64,000 nt of DNA, taken from positions 6,152,001 through 6,216,000 of the forward strand of contig NZ_NETK01000001.1 of assembly GCF_002343915.1 (NCBI RefSeq), read 5' to 3'. Each line of letters begins with the position of its first letter. The first letter of the stretch is position 1. A program made the position numbers and the translations under genes. Below the pieces are notes generated by a model that made no database searches, was not told the origin of the DNA, and was given only the letters and a program-made list of their open reading frames with translations. This stretch comes from Nannocystis exedens. GTDB taxonomy: Bacteria > Myxococcota_A > Polyangia > Nannocystales > Nannocystaceae. Positions 8,166 to 15,342 of this stretch are shown one piece after another.

Positions 8166-9269
8166 ATGCACGTCCGCGCTCCGTTCGCGCTCCTCCTCTC
8201 CTCCGTCCTGGTCGCCTGCACGGCCAGCGAGGCCCCGAAGACCGACGCCAAGGCCGAGCCGGCCAAGGCCGCCGAGCCCGCGAAGGCCGAAGTCAAGGCC
8301 GAGCCCGCGAAGGCCGAGGCGCCGCCGCTGCCGCTCGAGCCGAGCGCGGACATCAAGTACGACCCGCCGTTCGACGGCAAGCCGCTCAGCAGCGACAAGA
8401 CCGCGAGCGGGCTGACGGTCGAGGAATTCGTAATCGGCGACGGGGCCGAGGCGGTCAAGGGCGGCGAGGTCGAGGTCCACTACACCGGCTACCTGACCGA
8501 CGGGACGATCTTCGACACCTCGAAGAAGCGCAACCGCCCGTTCACGTTCTCGCTCGGCGAGGGCCGGGTGATCAAGGGCTGGGACGAGGGCGTGGTCGGC
8601 ATGAAGGTCGGCGGCAAGCGGCGCCTGATCGTGCCGGCGGCGCTCGGCTACGGCGACCGCCGGGCCGGGAAGATCCCGCCGGGCGCGACGCTGGTGTTCA
8701 CCATCGAGCTGCTGTCGTTCACCCCGCCGCCGCCGCCGCCGCAGCCGCTCACCGCGTTCGAGGGCAAGCCGGCGTCGGTCAAGACGCTCGAGGACGGGCT
8801 CAAGATCAGCGAGTACAAGGTCGGCGAGGGCGCGGAGGCCAAGGCCGGCGACATGGTCGCGGTCCACTACCGCGGCACGCTCAAGGACGGGACCGAGTTC
8901 GACTCGTCGCTCGCGCGCAAGCCGATCAGCTTCCCGCTCGGCCAGGGCCGCGTGATCAAGGGCTGGGACCTCGGCATCGCCGGCATGAAGGTCGGCGGCC
9001 TGCGCAAGCTCGAGATCCCCGCCAAGCTCGCGTACGGCGAGCGGGCGAAGGGCCGGATCCCCGCCAACTCCGACTTGACGTTCACCGTCGAGCTGATGTC
9101 GGTCAAGCCGGCCCCGACCCCGCCGGCCGGGGCGGCGACGCCGGGGTCGGCGACGCCGGGCTCGGCCCAGCCGGCGACGCCGGGCGGCGCCCAGCCGGCC
9201 ACGGCCCCGGCGACCGCGCCGGCCAAGCCCGACGCGAAGGCCCCGGCGACGGAGAAGAAGGCCGGGTGA
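8166..9269 (+). CDS. Lipoprotein with two tandem FKBP-type peptidyl-prolyl isomerase domains
   Basis: A 367-residue predicted lipoprotein. MHVRAPFALLLSSVLVAC gives a signal peptide and lipobox (LVAC), followed by an Ala/Lys/Glu/Pro linker. FKBP domain 1 (~78-184) has EVEVHYTGYLTDGTIFDTS, GRVIKGWDEGVVGMKVGGK and ALGYGDRRAGKIPPGATLVF; domain 2 (~205-313) has VAVHYRGTLKDGTEFDSS, GRVIKGWDLGIAGMKVGG and LAYGERAKGRIPANSDLTF. The key aromatic and hydrophobic residues of the proline pocket (Y, F, D, V-I, W, Y) are present in both, so both may be active cis-trans prolyl isomerases in the cell envelope. The C-terminus is an Ala/Pro/Thr tail. Its TGA overlaps the GTG start of the next gene by three bases, implying coupled translation. 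Confidence 0.92.
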   Translation: MHVRAPFALLLSSVLVACTASEAPKTDAKAEPAKAAEPAKAEVKAEPAKAEAPPLPLEPSADIKYDPPFDGKPLSSDKTASGLTVEEFVIGDGAEAVKGGEVEVHYTGYLTDGTIFDTSKKRNRPFTFSLGEGRVIKGWDEGVVGMKVGGKRRLIVPAALGYGDRRAGKIPPGATLVFTIELLSFTPPPPPPQPLTAFEGKPASVKTLEDGLKISEYKVGEGAEAKAGDMVAVHYRGTLKDGTEFDSSLARKPISFPLGQGRVIKGWDLGIAGMKVGGLRKLEIPAKLAYGERAKGRIPANSDLTFTVELMSVKPAPTPPAGAATPGSATPGSAQPATPGGAQPATAPATAPAKPDAKAPATEKKAG

Positions 9270-10660
9270 GCGCGCCCGCGGCGATCTCCGCGGCCACCGC
9301 CGCGGCGATCTTGGCGCTGACGGTGGGCCTGTCCTGTCGGGCAGGTCCTTCGGACCAGGCGCCCGGGGCCGCGGGGCCCGGCGGCGCTGCGCCGGCTGCT
9401 GGTCCCGGGGACATGTCCGCGGGGACAGACGAGCGCGAGGCGGGGCCGCCCGCAGAGGGGGCCGCGGTGGCCGGGATGTCCGCAAGGACAGGTGCCGGCT
9501 CCGCGGGGCCCGGGAGCGCCGGGGATGGACCGGGGAATGGGCTGTCCGCAGGGACAGGTGGATTGGGGGCCGGGGGCTCGGGCGCCGGGCTGTCCGGAGG
9601 GACAGGTGGTGCGGGCGCGGCCGGGGGCTCGGGCGCCAGGATGTCCGCAGGGACAGGTGGCGCGGGCGCGGCCGGGGGCTCGGGGGCCGGGCTGTCCGCA
9701 GGGACAGGTGGCGCGGGGGCCGGGCCGTCCGCGGGGGCAGGTGGTGCGGGGGCCGGGCCGTCCACGGGCGACGGCAGCCTGGGGCTGGCCGCAAAGACAG
9801 GTGACACGCTGGCCGACGACCCGCCGCCGCCGGGGGCGCCGGCGCCGATTCCCTGCCTCGACCCGCCGCCGCCGGGGATGGCGTGCATCCCCGCGGGGTG
9901 GTTCATCCGCGGCAGCGACACCGGGCCGGAGCACGCGCGGCCGCAGGCGCGGGTGTGGCTGCAGACGTACTACCTCGACATCCACGAGGTGACGTACGCC
10001 GAGTACAAGGCGTGCGTGAAGGCCAAGGGCTGCGACCCGAAGGGCGGGCCGGCCTACACCGACTTCGACCGGCCGAAGCAGCCGATCAACGGGGTGTCGT
10101 GGTTCCACGCCGACGGCTACTGCAAGGCCCAGGGCAAGCGGCTGCCGAGCGAGGCGCAGTGGGAGAAGGGCGCCCGCGGGCCCGACGGGGCGCTGCACCC
10201 GTGGGGCGACGAGCCGGCGACCTGCGAGCGGGCGATCATCAAGGACGAGACCGGGCGCGGCTGCGGGGTCAAGAAGCAGGGCAGCAAGCCGGAGACGGGC
10301 CGGCCGTGGGAGATCGGCGCGCGGCCGCCGGGCCGGTATGGCCTTTACGACATGTCCGGAAATTCTTGGGAGTGGGTGGCCGACTGGTTCACCCGCAGCT
10401 ACGCGGAGTGCGGGGCCGACTGCGAGGGCATCGATCCGCTCGGCCCGTGCGCGAAGGACGGCGAGGTCGCCCGCGACTGCCCGGGCAAGCTGCGCAAGAT
10501 CGTCCGCGGCGGGTCGTGGTACTGGGACGCGTCGTACGCGACCGGCGTGTGGCGCCGGCCGCACTTCCCCAGCAATCAGCCGTTCCACCACTTCGGCTTC
10601 CGCTGCGCCGCGAACCCCCGCGAGGCGGAGGCGCTGCGGCGCGGGCCCGCAGGGGAGTGA
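9266..10660 (+). CDS. Formylglycine-generating-enzyme-like (SUMF1/FGE-sulfatase) protein with repeat-derived N-terminus
   Basis: 464 residues, GTG start at 9266 overlapping the FKBP stop codon. Residues ~1-195 are a Gly/Ala/Ser/Thr region in which LSAGTGG or LSGGTGG recurs; each copy is the in-frame translation of a dispersed DNA hairpin repeat. Residues ~200-455 are an FGE/SUMF1 domain: GMACIPAGWFIRGSDTGPEH, YYLDIHEVTYAEYKACV, PINGVSWFHADGYCKAQGKR, LPSEAQWEKGARG, YDMSGNSWEWVADW, KIVRGGSWYW and HHFGFRCA. Known: the fold includes true formylglycine enzymes and many non-catalytic or other members; the catalytic Cys pair of true FGE is not recognisable, so the role here is uncertain (often surface or kinase-associated). 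Start and N-terminal region may act as signal and stalk (inference). Confidence 0.85.
   Translation: MSAPAAISAATAAAILALTVGLSCRAGPSDQAPGAAGPGGAAPAAGPGDMSAGTDEREAGPPAEGAAVAGMSARTGAGSAGPGSAGDGPGNGLSAGTGGLGAGGSGAGLSGGTGGAGAAGGSGARMSAGTGGAGAAGGSGAGLSAGTGGAGAGPSAGAGGAGAGPSTGDGSLGLAAKTGDTLADDPPPPGAPAPIPCLDPPPPGMACIPAGWFIRGSDTGPEHARPQARVWLQTYYLDIHEVTYAEYKACVKAKGCDPKGGPAYTDFDRPKQPINGVSWFHADGYCKAQGKRLPSEAQWEKGARGPDGALHPWGDEPATCERAIIKDETGRGCGVKKQGSKPETGRPWEIGARPPGRYGLYDMSGNSWEWVADWFTRSYAECGADCEGIDPLGPCAKDGEVARDCPGKLRKIVRGGSWYWDASYATGVWRRPHFPSNQPFHHFGFRCAANPREAEALRRGPAGE
9330..9803. repeat. Cluster of about ten hairpin repeats inside a coding sequence
   Basis: Within the FGE-like gene, TGTCC-N4/5-GGACAGG units recur at about 9331, 9412, 9478, 9543, 9592, 9642, 9692, 9728, 9759 (decayed) and 9789 (decayed), with spacing near 50 bp in the middle. 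The best copies read CTGTCCGCAGGGACAGGTGG and encode LSAGTGG in frame. Intervening sequence (GCGGGCGCGGCCGGGGGCTC) is also repeated, so part of the cluster grew by tandem duplication. Confidence 0.85.
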
Positions 10661-11360
10661 AGACCGGCGGGAGGTGCCCGGCGTCCGGGGCCGGCGCTCG
10701 CGCGAGCGGGCCCCGCCGGCGTGGTCCGGCTCGAGTCTCATGAGTGCTCCTGCGCAACTCCTCCGGGTGCGACGCGGGCGGTCGGCTCGAATCATCCGCC
10801 GTCGCGAGCGCCGTGATCGCATCGCAGGAGTCTCCTGCACGACGGAGAGCGTCGTGATCGCGGTGTGTGCAGGACTTCGTCGGGGGCTGGGCGCGTCGAT
10901 AGCGCCGCGATCGCGGTCCGTGCGTGCCCGACTTCGTCGGGGGCTTCGCTGGGCGCGACGGGGGTCGCTCGAATCATCGTACGCCGCGATCGCAGCCCGT
11001 GCGTGGGTGACTTCGTCGGGGGCTTCGCTGGGCGCGACGGGGGTCGCTCCGAATCCTCGTACGCCGCGCTCGCGGGCGCGGATCGATCGGAGCATGCCCC
11101 ATCATGCCCGGCATTCGCCCGCGGTCCTGGGTATGGGCAATCGATCGAGGTGCCCCGAGCTGGCGTTCGTGCCGCCTCGCAAGGGCCCCGGAGGCCGGAG
11201 AACGGGGGCGACAGCACGAGGCGGTCGGATCATTACAGGGCATTACGCGTACGTCGGCGCCGGGGGTCGCGCCGTGAGGTCGGCGCCGCGCTTTCGTGAC
11301 GCCGGGGCATTGCATTCCGTATCACCCGAGCTACACCGGCGGGCAATGGAGTGCTGCTTG
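10661..11360. repeat. Intergenic region with a ~79-bp tandem repeat
   Basis: Two nearly identical units run 10903-10981 and 10982-11061, each beginning CGCCGCGATCGC and containing ACTTCGTCGGGGGCTTCGCT and GGGCGCGACGGGGGTCGCTC. Degenerate units flank them (from about 10809, and a start at 11062), so the array spans roughly 10809-11085. The predicted translations are low complexity and differ from strand to strand, so I take it as noncoding. Nothing else was recognised in the gap; the dispersed TGTCC hairpin is absent here. Confidence 0.75.
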
Positions 11361-11867
11361 ATGCGAACCGTCCTCGGACGTCTGGTATGGATGCTGCCGC
11401 TGCTCGGGCTGACCGGCTGCGCGGCGATGATGGAGCAGTGGGCGTCGACCAACTGCAACTATGATGCGGCGTACGTCGAGGGCATGAAGACCTACGACCT
11501 CGGCCAGGAGCTCGACCTGCACCGCTACGGCGGGTGCCCCGCCGGCTCCAAGTCCGAGACGTTGAAGGGGTTCCGGGAGGGCTACGCGCGGGCGCAGCGG
11601 AACGAGGCCGAGGCGCGCGCGAATCGCTCGGAGGGCCCGGGCAGCGCCCTCAGCATCCATATCGGCGGCGGAATGCATGGCCCGGCGCTGGCGGCCGGCG
11701 AGCGAGCGAACGACCGCCGGTACGATTGCTCGGTCGAGGCGTTCGGGCAAAAGTACGCGGATTTCGGGCCGACGCGGCTCGAGGCGAGCCAGCGCGCCGA
11801 GCGGCGATGCAGGGCGAACGACCACGAGCTCCTCTGCGACGAAGTACGCTGTCGGGAAAATCGCTGA
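11361..11867 (+). CDS. Small predicted lipoprotein of unknown function
   Basis: A 168-residue protein. The ATG at 11361 gives MRTVLGRLVWMLPLLGLTGC with lipobox LTGC; an upstream ATG at 11346 (MECCLMRT) would add five residues. The mature part includes NCNYDAAYVEGMKTYDLGQE, GGCPAGSKSETLKGFREGYA and C-terminal RRCRANDHELLCDEVRCREN, with six or so Cys residues that could pair outside the cytoplasm. The segment YxxGxxxG and 'FREGYxxA' occurs in small lipoproteins of gammaproteobacteria and myxobacteria annotated as hypothetical, but I do not assign a family. A noncoding tandem repeat lies upstream and a gap without recognised genes follows. Confidence 0.7.
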   Translation: MRTVLGRLVWMLPLLGLTGCAAMMEQWASTNCNYDAAYVEGMKTYDLGQELDLHRYGGCPAGSKSETLKGFREGYARAQRNEAEARANRSEGPGSALSIHIGGGMHGPALAAGERANDRRYDCSVEAFGQKYADFGPTRLEASQRAERRCRANDHELLCDEVRCRENR

Positions 11868-12357
11868 TCGCGTCGCGACGCGCGGGCGGGGTGCCCGTCG
11901 GTGGTGGCGGCCCGTCGTCGAGCGTTCGCGCCGCTCACCCGCGAGCTGCGGGTGGCGTCGCCCGGCGACGGCGATGGAGGCCCACGTTTGGCGCGGGAGG
12001 CCTCGCGGCGGTAGCGATCGGCGAACATGGCTTGCAACGCCCGCGGAGCACGTGGATCCGCGCCGCATGGCGTCGTCGGCGAGCAGCGTCGCCGCGATCG
12101 ATGGGTCGAGCAGGCAGCGCCTCGCGTACGCGGTCGCTCGGTCGCGGGCAGGACGCGCTGAGGGTCGGGGGGGGTGCGGCATCGACGTCGCATGGGCACG
12201 TCATGGTGGCGACCGTGGTCGCGCAGCTTGCGCGGCGCGGCAGGTCGCTGGGGCGGGCAGGCGGCGCCATGGTCCCGTGCGCGAGGGTGCGGGCGCGCGA
12301 AAGGCCCCGGTCGCCGGCGGTTGACGCGGGCGCGGGCGCGTGAAAAAACCCCCGGCG
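11868..12357. other. 490-bp gap without a recognisable gene
   Basis: Both strands give only Arg/Ala-rich shadow translations. No copy of the dispersed hairpin, no promoter and no RNA gene was recognised. Confidence 0.4.
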
Positions 12358-12882
12358 ATGAAGTTCACGATCAGGCACCCGTACGCCATCGAGCCGGAGC
12401 CGTTCTGGCGCGAGGTGTTCTTCGACCACGACTACAACGAGAAGCTCTACAAAAAGGGCCTCGAGTTCGAGGCGTTCGACGTCGTCGAGGAGACGAGCCC
12501 GCCCGACGGCCGCAAGACGCGGAAGGTGCGGGTGACGCCGAAGATCGACGCGCCGGCGGCGATCCGCAAGGTCCTGGGCGACTCGGTGTCGTACGTCGAG
12601 GAGGGCCGGCTCGAGGTCGCCGGGCCCAACGCGCCGAAGTGGATCGCCAGGGTCCTGCCGTCCAAGCTGGCCGACAAGACGACGATCAAGGCCGAGATGT
12701 GGCTCGAGCGCACCGGGCCCGGTCAGTCGGACCGCGTCGTCGAGTTCGAGATCGAGGTCAAGATGTTCGGCGTCGGCGGGATGGTCGAGAAGTTCCTCGA
12801 GAAGACGATGCGCGAGAGCTATCAAAAGGCCGCCGACTACACCAACCAGTGGCTGCGCGCGAACGGCAAGGCGAGCTCCTGA
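12358..12882 (+). CDS. DUF2505-like (SRPBCC-type) protein
   Basis: A 174-residue cytoplasmic protein beginning MKFTIRHPYAIEPEPFWREV. Residues ~1-160 follow the pattern of DUF2505 proteins in the SRPBCC/START superfamily: an N-terminal strand, then FFDHDYNEKLYKKGLEFEAF, a central LEVAGPNAPKWIARVLP and a long C-terminal helix (KFLEKTMRESYQKAADYTNQ). Known: this fold makes a deep hydrophobic pocket that can bind lipids or other ligands; the specific ligand of DUF2505 is unknown. GTG at 12340 is an alternative start adding MKKPPA; I prefer the ATG because homologues begin close to this strand. It converges on the VCBS gene, with dispersed hairpins between. Confidence 0.75.
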   Translation: MKFTIRHPYAIEPEPFWREVFFDHDYNEKLYKKGLEFEAFDVVEETSPPDGRKTRKVRVTPKIDAPAAIRKVLGDSVSYVEEGRLEVAGPNAPKWIARVLPSKLADKTTIKAEMWLERTGPGQSDRVVEFEIEVKMFGVGGMVEKFLEKTMRESYQKAADYTNQWLRANGKASS

Positions 12883-13162
12883 GCCCCGGCGGGCGGATGG
12901 ACGCCCGGCGCCCGTGAAGGCCGGTCGCCAGGCGACGCCGACGATGCACGAGGAGCTCGTCCGGCCCCTCTCGTGCTGGAAGCCGCGCGCTCGCACGGGC
13001 GGACGCCGGCTGCGGTTCGCACCCCGTGGCGGGCCGAACATCGACCGTGTCGGCCCGTGCATGAACCAGCGGTCGGCTCGCCGCGCACTGGAGGAGCGGA
13101 CGCCCGCTGCGGCTGTGCACCCCGCGGGCGGCCCGATTTCGCCGTGTCCGGCTGCTCCAGAA

Positions 13163-13220
13163 GACATGTCCTGCGAGACATTTTTATGAATGCTCGAACG
13201 GACATGTCCCCGGGGACAGG
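13163..13220. repeat. Two dispersed hairpin repeats between convergent genes
   Basis: GACATGTCCTGCGAGACATT (13163-13182, followed on the plus strand by TTTTATG) and GACATGTCCCCGGGGACAGG (13201-13220). The first with its T run looks like an intrinsic terminator for the plus-strand gene. The remaining 12883-13162 shows nothing recognisable. Confidence 0.75.
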
Positions 13221-13222
13221 GC

Positions 13223-14644
13223 TCAGGGATCGGCGAGCAACACGCTGACGGTGCTGTCGCCGTTGTTGGCGGTGACGAGATCGACCGCGCCGTCCTTGTT
13301 GAAATCGCCCGTGGCGACGACGTGGGGGGCGGCGCCGACGGGGAAGGCCTCGGGGGCCGCGAAGCCGCCGTTGCCGTTGCCGCGCAGGACGCTGACGGTG
13401 TTGGCGCCGCGGTTGGCGACGACGACGTCGACGGCGCCGTCGCCGGAGATGTCGTGGAGGAGGAGGCCGATCGGGTCGGCGCCGCAGGGGTAGGGGATCG
13501 CGCCGCCGAAGCCGCCGAGGCCGTTGCCCTGGAGGACGAAGACCTGGCCGGCGGCCGGGACGGTGACGACCGCGTCGGTGTCGCCGTCGTCGTTGAGGTC
13601 GGCGACGGCGACGGCGTAGACCTGGCCGCCGGCGGGCGAGCTGGTCGGCGGGCCGAAGTTGCCGAGGCCGTTGCCGAGCGAGACGCTGAGGCTGCTGGCG
13701 CCGTAGTTGGCGCTGATGATGTCGAGGTTCTGGTCGCCGTTCATGTCGCCGATGGCGACCCAGGTCGGCCCGGTGCCGACGCCGATCCCGGCCGGGGCCG
13801 GGAAGCCGACGCCGTCGCCGATCAGCACCGTGAGGGTGTTGTCCATGTAGTTGGCGACCACCAGGTCCTCGAAGTCGTCGCCGTTGAGCTTGGCGCCGAC
13901 GATGTGGCGCGCCTGGGCGCCGACGGGGATCGCCGGCGCCGCGGCGAGCATGCCGGCGCCGTTGTTGAGGTACACCGAGACGTCGTTGCCGGTGATGTTG
14001 GCGGTGACGAGGTCGGGCGCGCCGTCGTTGTTGAGGTCGGGGGCGGCGGCCGAGTACGGACCCATGCCGACGCCGAGGGCGCTGAGCGCATTGAAGCCGC
14101 CGTCGCCCTTGCCGGTCCGGACGGTCACGTTGTTCGTCATGTTGTTGGCGCAGGCGATGTCGTCGTTGCCGTCCTTGTTGAAGTCGGCGACGGCGACGGC
14201 GATCGGGCCCGAGCCCATGCCGAGCGGGGTGAACGGCTTGAAGCAGACCTCGTTGGGGCCCGGCTGACCGTCGCCGCACATCGGCGGCGGACCGTCGGTG
14301 GTCTCTTCCATGCCGACGCACACGTCGTCGACGCACGTGAGCCCCGGAAAACACGTCGCAAGGGGCAGGCAGGGGCAGTCCTGCTCGCCGTCGTTGCAGG
14401 CGACGGCGGTGGTGCCGGTGGCCGGACCGGCGGTGGTCGGCTCGACGGTGGTCGCCTCGCCGCCGGTGGTCGTGGTGCTGGTCCCGCCGTCGTCGGTGGT
14501 CGAGGTGGAGTTCATCGTGGCGGTCGACGCCATCGTCATGGTCGACATGAGGGTGGTGCCCGTCGCGCCCGTGTCGTCCCCGTCGCCGCCGCCGCACGCC
14601 GCGAGTGCGGACAGCGCGAGGAAATGCCGTGTCCAAGAGGCCAT
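13223..14644 (-). CDS. VCBS/FG-GAP repeat lipoprotein (beta-propeller)
   Basis: A 473-residue exported protein. Start at 14644 gives MASWTRHFLALSALAAC and lipobox LAAC. A Thr/Ser/Met-rich linker (~20-85) leads to a Cys-containing segment (CNDGEQDCPCLPLATC, GLTCVDDVC) and then, from ~155 to the end, seven or so FG-GAP/VCBS units of the type VAVADFNKDGNDDIACANN, each with a DxNxDGxxD calcium-binding loop (DLNNDGAPDLV, DLNDDGDTDAV, DISGDGAVDVV, DFNKDGAVDLV). Known: these repeats fold into integrin-like seven-bladed propellers on the cell surface, often Ca-dependent. Upstream extension to 14800 is not credible. The 3' end abuts a dispersed hairpin. Confidence 0.9.
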   Translation of the reverse strand: MASWTRHFLALSALAACGGGDGDDTGATGTTLMSTMTMASTATMNSTSTTDDGGTSTTTTGGEATTVEPTTAGPATGTTAVACNDGEQDCPCLPLATCFPGLTCVDDVCVGMEETTDGPPPMCGDGQPGPNEVCFKPFTPLGMGSGPIAVAVADFNKDGNDDIACANNMTNNVTVRTGKGDGGFNALSALGVGMGPYSAAAPDLNNDGAPDLVTANITGNDVSVYLNNGAGMLAAAPAIPVGAQARHIVGAKLNGDDFEDLVVANYMDNTLTVLIGDGVGFPAPAGIGVGTGPTWVAIGDMNGDQNLDIISANYGASSLSVSLGNGLGNFGPPTSSPAGGQVYAVAVADLNDDGDTDAVVTVPAAGQVFVLQGNGLGGFGGAIPYPCGADPIGLLLHDISGDGAVDVVVANRGANTVSVLRGNGNGGFAAPEAFPVGAAPHVVATGDFNKDGAVDLVTANNGDSTVSVLLADP

Positions 14645-15342
14645 GGCGGGAGGATGGCGGGCGCCGCCTGGAGCCGTCAACGCGCACCGTCGCTCGTCCG
14701 GGCCGCCGCGAACGGCAAAGGCGGAAGGGCACGCCGAGCGGCCCGCGCGCGCCGCGCGGCAAACGGCTTCGGGTGCGAAAGGACATGGCGGATCGGCCAT
14801 GGCACTTCCGCCAGGTGGCGGTGGGCAGCGGGCGCGAGGACGGATGCAGGGCGGGCGAGCGGGCGAGCGGGCGCGGACCGGGGACGGAGCTCAGGGGCAG
14901 CAGAGGCGGGCGCGTTCGGGGCGGACGGCGCTGCTGCAGCCCGAGATTTGCGGGCGAGCCGGCGACGGTGAAGGACGCGGCGGCGAAATGCGATGGACGA
15001 GGCGATGAGACGGTCGCGGCGTCGCAAGCGGCCGCGGCGGACGATGTCGCGGGACGAGGCGGCTGCAGGGACGCGGCGGCCGCAGGGACGCGGCGGCGGA
15101 CGGTGACGCGGAGACGGCAGGGCCTTGTTCGGGCGAAGCAGCCGCGGGCAGGGCGTTGTCGCGGGCGCCGGGTGAGAATCGATCGCGGCGACGCGTGCGC
15201 TGGCGGTGCGGGCGTGCGTCCGGACGGCGCGGGGGGCGGCTCGGGCCCGGCGAGACGGCGGAGGACCCCGACGCCGCCGGTTCGCCCGCGACGGGGCCGG
15301 AACGGCGTCCGGTCCGGTGCCGCCGCGCGGCGATTTCAGGCT
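14645..15342. other. 698-bp divergent gap without a recognisable gene
   Basis: Very GC-rich sequence between the VCBS gene and the metal transporter. A short direct repeat, GCAGGGACGCGGCGG, occurs twice near 15065-15095. No dispersed hairpin and no convincing coding region on either strand. Confidence 0.4.

Noticed and set aside
14605..15342. Upstream extension of the ZIP-permease gene
   Set aside because: The extra ~246 codons are Arg/Gly-rich low complexity; the membrane protein starts naturally at 15343 or 15358.
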